A stretch of 64,000 nucleotides of DNA, from contig JANDJZ010000148.1 in assembly GCA_027943245.1 (NCBI GenBank), positions 34,218 to 98,217 on the forward strand. Direction: 5' to 3'. The translations under genes and the position numbers were made by a program. The stretch is from Acanthamoeba sp. SK_2022b. Lineage: Eukaryota > Discosea > Longamoebia > Acanthamoebidae. Below, one piece after another: positions 1 through 11,500 of the stretch. The first letter of the stretch is position 1. Every line of letters begins with the position of its first letter. The notes under the pieces are model-generated. The model saw nothing but the letters and a program-made list of their open reading frames with translations, did not search any database and was not told the DNA's origin.

Positions 1-3000
1 ACTGAAGAAGAGACCGTTCTGTTGAAGAAGAAGTTCTTCTTCAACGACGCCAACGTAGATCGTTCGGACCCCGTCCAGCTTCACCTTCTCTACGTGCAGG
101 TACAGGGGCGCCATTTTCCTTTTGAAGTTTCTTTATCTTTATCTTTTTTTTTGCTTATTATTAATGGTAAACAGTCAAGAGATGCGATTGTGTCGGGAGA
201 CCACCCCTGTACGAAGGATGAGGCAAGGGACTTGGCAGCTCTTCAATGCCAGATCACCTTTGGCGACTGCAACGGCAAGAACAAAAATGTGATCACGTAA
301 AAACCCTCCAACCCTCCCCCAACTGTCATTCGAGAGACGGCTGACGCAGTCTTATGTTCAGTGAGAAAAAGATCAAGGAGTTCCTACCTCCGCAGTTCCA
401 CAAGCTGAAGGGGTTTGATAAGGAGATCATGCGCGAGTACCAGCAGAAGCTCACCGGTATGATCGAGGTCAACGCCAAGTACAGGTAATAAGGCCTCGCA
501 CCTGGACCCTTTCTTTGACCTTACCTTATCAATGCTGTGTCGTGCAGATATGTACAGTTGTGCCGATCCCTCAAGACCTACGGTATCACTTGCTTCCTGG
601 TCAAGGAAAAGGACAAAAAGAAGAAGAACAAGGTGACCCCCGTCCTCATCGGCGTCACGCGTCACGCCATCTTGAGGATGGACCCCGAGACCAAGGAGGT
701 ACATCCATCATCGCATTATCAGTTCCCTGCGCAGTGCCAAACACATCGTTCGCTCACGCATCGTCTGTGCCCTCCTGCAGGTGTTGAAGGAGTTCCCGCT
801 GCCCCACTTGAAACAGTGGTCCGCCGCTCCTGCAGCCTTCACGATGGACTTTGGTGACTACGAAGATTCCTACTACACTGTAATTACTAATGAGTCTGAT
901 GCCATCTCTCAGGTTCTGCCCGGCCCACTTCATTCCCCTCATGTGTCGCGCTCTGGCGTGTCGAGAATCTTACCACACGTTTTGGGTTCTCTCTCTCTGT
1001 AATCAGCTGATCGCCGGTTACATCGACATCATTTTGAAGACGAGGAAGGACGCTGCGCGCGTCATCGAGGACGAAGAGCCCGAAATGGCCATGGAGGAGC
1101 ACGTACGTGAAGCTTGCTGGCGCGCATAACAATTTGCCGTTGGTCCTCTTTGGTGAGAAGGGCGTGCTTACCGCACGGCATCTATAGATCGCTCCGGTGT
1201 ACGGCCGTGCCTACTCTTCGGTCACGTCCACTAACATGGGGGGCTCGACGTGGGACCCCAACACGTCCTTGGAGTACGCCATCGGACCAGGCACTCTGCC
1301 AAGTATGCCAACCGCCTCCAATGCTTGTCCAGTCATACACATGTTTGCTCGGTGTTGTATGCGTGTCACTTATCCAACGCAATTGTTTAAACAACCAGAC
1401 TACGCCATGCAGCAACAGCAATTCGCGAGGATGATGCATGTCAACAACCTCGGCGAGGCGGTTGCTTCCGCCACCGCGCTCGTGGACAACTTCCAGAACC
1501 CCTCCCTTGGCGTCGCGCTGGGCCAGTCCAAGATGCCCGTCACTCAGGCGCTCACAGCTCTCACCTCCGCTGCGGGGCAGGTGGCGGCTGCTATCAACAA
1601 CTATACTCCTGTACGTGCTTCCATCGTCCGCGCCTTCCTTCTCCATGCTCGAATTTCGATGCCTATGCCTGACGTGTCTCAACCTAAATGCCAGGCGTCT
1701 GCTGGAAATGTAGACGCTGCCGCACAGGCCACGCTCGCGGGCCTGGGCGACCTCATCGCCTCGGCAAAGGCGAACGCCGAAAGCTCCGAGGACCCCACGG
1801 TGGTCGACGCCGCTAGGTGCCTGACAGAAGCTATCAGGACCATGCTCGGGGTAGCCTCATCTCAGTCTTGCCTTGTTTTGGCACGAGATCGTATTCACTC
1901 ATATGATGGGGATCTCTTTTTCTTTTCTCCGCAGGCCGCATCCACCTTGCAGTACAGCCCTACCGATCAGATGGCCACAGAGGTCTTCCGTGAGTCCCAG
2001 CTTGCGGTGCAGAGCGCGGCCACGCAGGTTCAGGCGGCCACCACAGGCACCCTTGCGGACCAGGTGCGCCCTCATTCGTGACAACCAGTGATGAGATGAC
2101 AGCGTGGTCTCACTCTCGTCTCGTGTCTGACCGCAGGTGTCTCAAAACCTGATTCTCGAGTCGGCCAAGGCAGTGGCGGCTTCGGCAGCTGCCACCGTAT
2201 CCGCAGCCTCCGCTGCTGTCACAAGCGCGAGCGGCCAGGCCCTTCCAGCGCCCCTTCGCGCTGAAGTACTTGCCGCGGCCAAGGCACAAGCCGCCGCCGC
2301 CGCCAAGGTAAGCCTCCGTTGCCGTTCGAATTTTGAGCGATAAACTGTTGAACGTGTGTGTTGTGTGTTGTGTGTTGTGTGTTGTGTGTTGTGTGTTGTG
2401 TGTTGTGTGTTGTGTGTTGTGTGTTGTGTGTTGTGTGTGACTGGAACAGGTTCTCGGTACGGTCACCGCACTTGCGCCGGGCATCTTGAACCCCGCGTAC
2501 ACGCAGCAGATAGCCACAGCGTGCAAAGCTCTTGCCGAGACCAATATGGCGCTCCACGCTGCCACGGCCGCGGCCTGTCCCACTGCGGTATCCGCTGGCG
2601 GCGTGCGGCTCCTTTCTCCTATTGCCTCTCTCACTCTTGATTGGCCGCGATCTCACGCTTCTTCGGTCACAGGCCTTGGCCGCGTCTTCGCAGCTGACCG
2701 AAAAAGCTATGGCTCAGCTGCTCAATTCCGCGACCTCTGCTGGCAAGAAGGGAAGGGAGCCCGTGGACTTTATCACTCCGCTCGAGGTCCGTGCGCCTTC
2801 CTCTGTCAAGAGCCCACCGCCCTGCCTCACAGAAGGCTTACCCACTGCTCCACTCGTTTCTGCAGGATGTGAGCTCCAACCTGGAGCAGCTCCAGATCGC
2901 GGCCAAGAGCAACCCCGGCCTCATTCCCTCTTCCGCCTCTGCCATCCAGTCGGCGGCCAGCAGCCTCATCGCCTCCACCAAGGCCATCGCCAGCGGCCTC

Positions 3001-6000
3001 GCGCCGGATCGCCAGGCTGCGCTGCTCGAGCGCTCAAAGAACATATCCGACGCTTCTACCCGAGTTCGTCTCACGCCTCTGTTAGTGCACTCACTCCCGG
3101 TCCCGTGCTAACAATGACATGTCTTCACCTTGTGGATGTAGGTCGGACAGTCAGCGCGCGCTGCGGTGGGCTCAGGTGACGCGTACAGCACTGGACAAGT
3201 GGTGTCCGCAGGCCAGGCCACCATGGCGGCCGTGCAGGCGCTGCTCGCCTCCGCGCCCGAGGCTGTCATCGATTCGGTGGCCTACTGGGCCAAGGCGGCT
3301 GCCGCACAGACGTCGGCGCTGATGACGGCAGCCATGCCGGCCAGGCTCAAGGACCCCGGGCTCAGCGCAGCCATCGATAACACCGCGGGGGCCATTTCTG
3401 ACCTCGTGGGCACAGTCAAGAAGCACATCCAAGGCGAACCAGGAGCTGGCGCCTCGGTCGTGGTATCGGCGAAGTCGGCTATGATGCCCGTCGCAGCCCT
3501 GCTGGGCGCCGCCTCGCAGGCCGTCAACTTGGTGGAGGACCCGAGCAAGAAGGTGGCCCTAGCGCAGGCCATCTCCGATGCGCAGGGGGCCCTCCAAAAG
3601 CTGGCGACGTCAGTCAAGGCCGCGTCCGAGGCCAACCGACCGCGCGCGCTGGTCGACGCTAGCGAACAGCTGCGTGCCGTCACCGCCGATCTCGAAGTGG
3701 CTCTGATCGCCGCCGAAGCCGCAGCGCTCCCACGCACCATGGGCTACACGATGGAGTCGTCGGGGAAGGAGCTTGCGGCAGCGTGCAAGATGCTCCAGGC
3801 GAGCTCGTCGGCCACCGATGCAGCGGGCCAACAATCCGTGGCCGCCGTGGGACCTGCATGCAAAGCCATGGCGGGTAACGTGCTGCAAGTGGCCACCGCA
3901 GCCAAGGCCCTCGCCGCCTTCTCCCCTGACGGAGCCTCGCAGAAGCAGATCGTGGCTGCCTCGAAGGCCATAGCCATCGCAGCGCAGAGCGTCCTGGAGG
4001 CGTCCAAGAACTTGGCCGAGAATCCGACGAATACAAACTACGCGACCTGTTCGGTCAAGGCGCAGGAAGACGTCGCCAAGGCCATAAGCAATCTGCTCAC
4101 CTGCTCGGCCGGTGTCGACACGGGACAGCTCGATGAGGCAGCCGACGTGCTGGCCGCTGAGGCCGTCCGCATGACCGTCGCGCCGCCCACCAAGGTGTCC
4201 GTGCCGCAGGAGGTATTCGTCAGCCAGGCCTACGAGCTCGTGGGCACTACCAAGTCGCTTGGCACGGCTCTCTCGAGCGTGGCGGCCATGGCGCAGGGCA
4301 GCCCAAAGATGATGGCTGCCGCAGCCAAGGCCGCTGTGGAGGCCGTCGGCCCCTTTATCGACGCCGCCAACACCTTCACCGCCTGCTGCCCCGACGCGGG
4401 CGCCAGCAAGTCGATCTCCTGCTCGGCCGTGGAGCTGGCCAACATCGGCGCGCGCGTCATCCTCGCCGCCAAGTCGGTCGCTACGGGCGACGTCAGTCAA
4501 AAGAAGAGCCTGCTCGACTGCGCTGCGGCGATGCAGCGCGCGATGGAGATGATGTTGGACAGCCTCTCGACCTGCCAGCCCGGGCAGAAGGAGATCAACG
4601 ACGCGCAGCGCAACATCCAGAACGTCCGCACCAAGCTCGACTTTGGCGGCGACTACGACAGGCAGAACCTGAGCCAGCTCAACGATGCGTGCCGCTCGCT
4701 CTACGAGATTTCCAACACCATCACCACCGTCGCCAACACGTCGCCGGAGTTGCTGGGCACCTTTTCGCTCCGCATGACCACGGCTGCTGACGTCATCGCC
4801 AACGCCTCGCGGTCGGCCGCCGAGAACGCCGCCGGGGCCACGCCCAAGGAGTTCGAGACGCACATCCAAAAGGCTGTCGATGTCCTCCTTACGGCATCCA
4901 CCATTCCCCGTGGCGACCGCAACCGCTCCCTGGTCTCTGCCAAGGACCTCACTCAGGCGACGGCCAACATTGTGATGCAGGCCAAAGCCCTGGCCATGAA
5001 CACGCGTGACCCGGTGCAGAGGCGCAATGCCATCATCGCCACCGAAAAGCTGGCGACGGCTACGGTGGCGCTGGCGCAGGGAGCCAAGGTGGCCATGCAG
5101 CCGACCCTCGTCGAGAGCACGCGTGAGGCGCTGCGCGACGTGCGGTCGGCCATCAGCACCACCGGCGACCCGGCCGCCGAACAGCTCATCGAAGCGGCGC
5201 GCGCCGTGGCTGGTATCTCGTGCAAGCTGATCGAAACGTGCTCGATCGTCAACAGCAACCCCAAGGATGTCTCCAACCAGCTCAAGCTGGCAGCGATCGC
5301 CAAGTCCGTGCCCGCCTCGCTGCAATCCGTACAGAAGGCCGTCTCGGCGCTGCTGCCCGCGGTCAAGGAGTGCGACGAGGCCATCACCGAGCTCGAGTAC
5401 GCGTCGAGCGAGATCGAGTCCACGGGCATCGCCATCACCTTTGGGCAGCTGGAAAAGAGCAGCGGCCGCACCTACGCCGAACACGCCACGGAAGTGTCGC
5501 GTTCGGTCAAGGACATCACTGCCGAGATCAAGAACCTGGCCCAGCCCAAGGACGCCGCCGCGCGAGCGCGGGCGGCCAACGCGATCAAGGCCAGCATGGG
5601 CGGGTTCCTCATGGCGGTCAAGTCCACCGTGGCTTCGACCACCAACCGCAACACGCAGGAGTCGCTGCTGAGTCGGTCCAAGGAGCTGGCCGACTCGCTG
5701 CAGCTGCTGCTCAATGCCGTGCGCACGGCAGCCACCGGCGGCGCCAATGAGGTACCGCAGCGCCTGGCCGAGGTCGAGAAGGTCATCTCCACGCTCGCGT
5801 CGTCGCTCAAGTCCACCACGGCCGGAGTGCGTGAGATCGACGAGGCATCCAAGGAGATCAACGGCGCCATGAAGGTGATGGAGCAGGCACTCGTGCCCCA
5901 CGGCAAGCCCTACCGACAGGCCAAGGTCGAGCTCAAGTTCCAGACGCAGGAGCTGATCAAGGACGTCGCCGACCTCATGAGCATCGCCAAGACCAACGCC

Positions 6001-7968
6001 GAGGATGCCGGCGGCATGGCCAAGGTCATCTCCTCCAAGATGCCCCTGATCGTGGCCATCGTCCGCGAGACGGCCTCCGCTGCGCCGGACCCGCAGTCCA
6101 AGGCGGCCATCGTCGTGGCCGGCCGCAGGATCGGCCAGAGCGTGCAGCAGGCCGTACAGGCCGCGCGCAACTGCGCCGCCGATCCCAAGAACCGCAACCT
6201 ACAGAAGGAGCTCGTGGTCGCCTACACGCAAGTGGGCCAGTCGGTCACGAGCCTCTTCGACACCTGCTACGCGGGCGCGGCCGGCGAGCGTGAGTGCGAG
6301 GAGGTGGCCTACTCGTTGGGCCGCACCATGGCCGACCTCGATGCCAGCGTGCTGTTTGCCGCCGCCGGCGCTGGAGACCTGCTCGAGGCGACGGGCGGGC
6401 GCACCTACGAGGCGTGCCACAACGAGTTCCTAAGCGTGGCGCGTCAGCTGGCCGAGGCGGCGCAGCGCTTCGAGGTCATCACCAAGGACGACGCGACACA
6501 GGTCGGCCCGGCCGCGCTGCAGCTGGGCGAGCTGGGGAGCAAGCTGGCGCAGAACTGCAAGGCCATGGGCGCTCTCGGCGGCGACAAGACGACCTACCTG
6601 CGCCTCATCGACGCGTGCAAGGCCGTCGAGGGCAACATCCAGCAGCTGCTCCAGTCTGGCAAGGACTCCCAGAGCGAGGCTGCCATCCACGCGCTCGTCG
6701 TTGAGTACTCCGGCGCCGTGCAGGTCACCGTGGATCAACTGGTCAGCGTGGCCCAGCGGGCCACCGAGGAGGCCGCCAAGGGCGTCATGGAGCTCGACAG
6801 GGTCGGCTCCCTGTGCTACACCCTCATCGGCGCCTACGACTCGCCCGACTTCCTGGGCAACTCCGAGGCCGACGCCATGAGCATCGTGTCTGCCGCGCGC
6901 CTGGTCGCCGCGGCCAGCGGTGAGCTCGTCGTGGGCTGTAACGCCGGACAGGAGGAGATCGTCAAGGCCTGCGGCCTCACCAACACCGCCATCCGCCGCC
7001 TGTTCGAGGCCACCAAGGGTGGCTCGGCCATCACTGACCGCGCGGACGTGCGCGCTCAGCTGGCCAACACGTCCCGCGCCGCCGCCGAGGCGCTGATGCG
7101 CCTTACCGAGGCCTGCAAGGTGGGCTCCAAGAACAAGACCCTCCAGGCCCAGGCCAAGGTGTCGCAAAGCGCGCGCGACTGCGCCGACCGCCTGCTTGAG
7201 ATCGTCACCACGGCCAACCTGCTGCCGGGCGGCGAGGGCCTCACCCTCGAGGAGGAGTCGGCCGAGGACCTCGATCAGGCTGCCGAGCGCGAGCTCAGCG
7301 CCTGCGCCTCGATCATCGAGTCGGTGGCCAAGGACCTCCTCGCGCGGCCCGGCAGGAACCCCTCGGTCGAGGTCAGCGTGGCCGAGAACGTGCAGGACTC
7401 GATCCTCGAAGCCGCCAAGGCCATCACTCAGGCCACGACCTCCCTCGTGCGTGGCGCGCATGCCGCGCAGAGGGACCGCGTGGCCAAGCTCGGCAACCCC
7501 AAGACCAAGCATCTCTACCACAAGGACCCCACGTGGGCCAACGGTCTCATCTCGTCGGCGCAGAGGGTGGCCGGCATCATCCGCGAGCTGGTCAGCGCGG
7601 CCGACAACGCCGCCAAGGGCAAGGCCGAGGAGGAGCGCCTGGTGGCCGCCGCGCGCGCCGTGGCCGCTTGCACGGCCCAGCTGGTCGCCGCATCGAGGGC
7701 CAAGGCCGATCCGGCATCCCAGTCGCAGCAGAGGCTCTCCAACGCCGCCACGGCCGTCGCCAATGCCACCACGCAGTTGGTCGAGGCCGCGCGTCTGTCG
7801 GCCGAGCAGGAGCGCGAGGAGAAGAACATCAACCGCCGCTGGTCTCTGTCCCAGTCGGCCAAGCAGGACATCGAGAAGCACATCGAAATCCTCAAGCTCG
7901 AGAAGGCCCTCGAACAGGCCCGCATGGACCGCGCCCGCGCCCGCAAGCAGCAGTACACCGGCAACTAA
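1..7968 (+). CDS. Talin (first copy), 5' end outside window
   Basis: Cytoskeletal adaptor linking membrane receptors to F-actin. The window opens inside the FERM domain: an F1/F2 segment with VDRSDPVQLHLLYVQ and SGDHPCTKDEARDLAALQCQ, then the PTB-like F3 part with LKTYGITC, FTMDFGDYEDSYY and LIAGYIDII. A long Ala-rich helical rod follows, and the C-terminus (about 7500-7968) looks like the I/LWEQ actin-binding module (LYHKDPTWANGLISSAQR, then LVAAARAVAACTAQLVAASR) ending in a basic helix with NINRRWSLSQSAKQDIEKH. No villin headpiece follows. Likely exons: 1-99, 175-296, 350-484, 548-698, 781-912, 1007-1102, 1188-1302, 1399-1610, 1695-1850, 1935-2063, 2137-2307, 2450-2587, 2673-2786, 2866-3063 and 3142-7968; all joins keep frame. 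The last exon is 4.8 kb without an intron, unlike the 5' part. It is a paralog of the talin at 56919. Confidence 0.93.
2354..2440. repeat. Heptamer microsatellite in a talin intron
   Basis: About a dozen near-perfect copies of TGTGTTG fill most of the intron between the exons ending at 2307 and starting at 2450. The repeat reads in all frames on the minus strand as a His/Thr/Gln/Asn peptide, which is not a gene. Confidence 0.9.
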
Positions 7969-8551
7969 CGCTCTCAGTCCCTATCCTCCCTTGCTCTTGG
8001 CCCAACAAGCAAGGCCTTTGTCCCATGAAAATAAAAACGTGGAGCTCTTTTGCGGCCAGAATTGCGCCTACAAAAGTGCCCCTTCATGTTTCACCTGTCA
8101 CGGCCAACAGATCGACGGATATCATCACATGATGGTGGGATAGAACAAGAGGAACGAGAAGAAACGGGAGTGGACTGTTCTACGCGCTGAAACTTGAGTG
8201 AACCGCCAGTATCGTGCACGACCTCGCCTGCCAATCCAAGTCCACCTTGTGCGTTGCGACCCGGCGAGACCACGACACCACGGCAGCTCAGAAGGCTACA
8301 CCTTAAGGTTGCGGAATGTGAGTAGAGTCCCAACAAAGCTACGTGTGTTTCATGCGGTGGGCGATAGCCTTGTTTCAAACCCCAAAATGAGCTGGCGGAA
8401 GGGCTTGGGGAAGGCCAACTTTTACCAGGCTCCGCACATCCCGCCTTGAAGGTTTGTTGAGTGGCCAAGTTCAAGGTAGCGTTTGCGCTCGCACTACGCA
8501 GCTACAGTAAGAGGTCTAGCCTCTGAGGTTTTATTCTGTGACCAGCTCCGC
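7969..8551. other. Intergenic space between convergent genes
   Basis: 3' flanks of the first talin (+) and the ABC transporter (-). An AATAAAAA-like sequence at about 8029 may serve talin polyadenylation. A minus-strand reading frame of 127 residues crosses it, but has low-complexity composition and no recognisable domain. A 26-base sequence at 8139 recurs at 23926. Confidence 0.5.
8139..8164 (+). repeat. 26-base dispersed repeat, copy 1
   Basis: Identical over 26 bases to 23926-23951, starting GATAGAACAAGAGGAACG. Both copies lie just 3' of protein-coding genes. The sequence just before each also looks related (a GGTGGG or GTGGGG run). Confidence 0.7.
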
Positions 8552-11500
8552 TCACCTCTTCTGGTGCTTGACAAACTTGATCAAGAGGACGATGGCCAAG
8601 AGAAAAGCGAGGTAGAAGCCAAGGAACACCAGGCCATCGCGCAACATGTTGTCCTTGTCAAAGTCGACCTAACAAAGGGTAACAGAGAAGTCAGCACACT
8701 GGGCTAGCAGGGGTGTGGCAAAGGCGCGAGGTGGGCGTACTGAGTCGAGGAAGTCCTCTCCCTTGGTCATAGGGCAGTAGGCTTTGGTCACTCCTGGCAG
8801 GCCGCTGATCGGCACCTGCAGGTACTCGCTGTCGGAGCAGTGCAGAGCGAGGCCATCCATCTCATTGGCCACCAGCAGCTCCAACGGGTACATATTGATA
8901 TCTTGGTCGCATGAGGCGCATCATGTCAGCACATTATGTACGCGAGTGTAGGGGTGTGAGGGACACGTACTGATATAGTGCACCCATATATACCACGGGG
9001 GAATGTTGTCACGCGAGATAAGGAAGCCGGAGAAAATGGCGAAGAGCGTAAAGGCCACAGCGCAGAAGGTGCTGGCCATCACGAAGTTGGGCGCCAGAAG
9101 GCTCAGCGCCTGGACCAGCGCAAACGTGATCATAAAGTTGAGCAGCAGCACGGCGAAGAAGATCCAGAACTTGCCCGCATCGTACTGCAGGCCCGAGATG
9201 AAGTAGAACGGAATGCTGTGCGTGTGTCACGGAAACACAGAATGAGCTCAAGCCAATTGGCTACTTCACGAAAGGGAAGAGGGGATGTACATATAGAGGA
9301 TGGTGGCAACCAGGGCAAAGGGGTACTCGACGACGGTCATGGTGATGGCGTAGGCAAGGCTGTTGTAGGTCCGCGACGTGTTCTCGCGATAAAACACGGC
9401 TCGTTCCGAGATCACACGGGCAATCAAAGCTGAGGGTCCCATGTTAAAGATGGATGCACAAAACACACACCCACACACCGAGAGAGAGAAAGAGAAGCAT
9501 GCTGAATGTACCAAACGATATGAGGTTACAGATGATCAATGAGAAATAGATAGAGGCTGCTCGCTGGGTGGCGCCCTCCTGGTCGTTGTCCATTTGCAAG
9601 AACAACGTGCCCTGCGCCATGCACGAACGATCGGGTGAGCGAAGCGACCAGAACTCAGTGGAAGCCTTAGACAGAAAGCCGTACCATAATGATGCCGAGG
9701 ATGAGGGGCGACATGATCTTGGCGATGAAGTCAGGCGGGGTCCGCCAGTACTGCACGAACGAACGCGCTAGAAGCTGTGCACAGGGGAGAGGAGCGAGTG
9801 AGCGTGAGGTGAGGAAAGCAAACAACAAACGAGACTCTCTCCCACTCTCTCCACAGGCCTACCTCCTTGAGCTGCACATAAAATGGAGTGGAGTAGCGGC
9901 CTTGCATCTTGGCCTTCATCTGCTTCCACTTCTTGCGCAGACGCCCTGAGGAGTCGTTTTGCTCGCCCTCGCGCGCGTAGATCCCATGCTCGAGCGCTGG
10001 CAAAGGGAAAGGAGATGAGCACCAGTGCAGTGAGCACGACGGCAAGGCGGAAAGCGTACTGTCTTGAGTGTCCTTGAAGAAGCTGGAGGCTCTGAAAGCG
10101 GCCACCGCCTCATCCTGATCTTCACTCTTTTCCATCAAACAATGGAAATGATATGAGCATACAGGCCAGTGACTGTCAAAATTGGAGGTCTCAGCGAGGC
10201 CGGGTACCTTTAGGGTCGTCGGTGGCTCTTCGCCGTCATCCTCGCTCGACTCCTTTTCCTTCTTGTTTGAGATGCCTGCGGCGTGCGTGGCGTGAGCAAC
10301 GCTCCTGCCCGTGTGTTGGGGGGAGTCTGACGCCATCGTGGCTAGTGCGGGTACCTGCGCCGGTGACCTCGAGAATGAACTCAGCCGGGTTTTGGAAGGG
10401 CTTGATCTCGCGTCCCAGGGCCCCCGCAAAGTAGTCGAGCATGACCGAGCAGTCGCCCGGCCGGTCACCGATGGGCCCAAAGTAGGTCGTGTAGCCGCCC
10501 TTCTTGAGCAGCAGGAGGTGAGTGAACATGGCGAAAAGGGTGGCCGACGGCTGGTGAATCGTGCACACCACCGGGGTGCCGCGCGCCGCGATGTTCTTCA
10601 CGGCCTTCATGACACGCTCCGCTCCGAATGAGTCGAGACCTGACGTGGGCTGACGAGGCACGACGGCCGTCAGCACATTGACAAGGCAAGATAAGCCCAA
10701 GCGGAGGTTTGAGGAGAGGAGAACCTCGTCCAGGAATAGGATGGCGGGATCGGCGGCCATCTCGACGCCCATGGTGACACGCTTCCTCTGGTCGGCGGAG
10801 ATGCCGTCCTGGGCGTTGTTGCCGACGACCATGTCGGCCTGCTTCTCTAGGCCCAGCACGGTCAGCAGACTACGCGCGTACTGGCGCTTCTGCTCCCTCG
10901 GAATCGAGTGCGGCAACCGACACTGGCACCACGTCATCACGCCATCGTCACGATCAGTTTTCCTCTCTCTGTGATATGAGCTGCGGTCCCCAGTCAAGGC
11001 GCCAACGTACGATGGCGCTAAACTCAAGTGCCTCGAGCACGGTCTGTGTGGGGTTGTGTATGTCCTGCTGTTCGACGTAGCCGATGATACGGTTCAGTTG
11101 GCTGTCGGCCTTGCGGCCGTTGATGAGAATCTCGCCGGTGATCTTGCCGCCGGTCTTGCGCCTCGCCAACACGTCCAACAGAGTGGACTTGCCTGCACCG
11201 GACGAGCCCTAGATCGCCTCCTTTCAGTATGCTGTCGTCCGTGTCCGCAAAAGCGCTGAGCGTACCATGAGAGCGAGCATCATGCCGGGCTTGACGTAAC
11301 CAGAGACGTCGTGCAGGAGCTGCAGCTCCTTCTTCTTGAGCTTGTCCCTCACGAAAACCGAATAGTTGAGGTTCCTCCACGAGAGGTAGGCGCCGGGTTC
11401 GGCGACTTGCAGCTGGCTGTTGCGGCCTGCGATATATGAACGCACTTGGGTCAATCCAGGCATGACACTCAAGATGCATACACGCAGAGCGGTATGACGT

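Noticed and set aside
2219..2656. Minus-strand frames rich in His-Thr-Gln-Asn
   Set aside because: They read through the TGTGTTG microsatellite in a talin intron.
3610..5901. A 763-residue open frame on the minus strand (and another of 483 residues at 6430-7881)
   Set aside because: They lie exactly opposite the talin rod exon. High GC and Ala-rich codons keep the antisense frame open; the composition (Arg/Gly/Leu/His) is that of a shadow.
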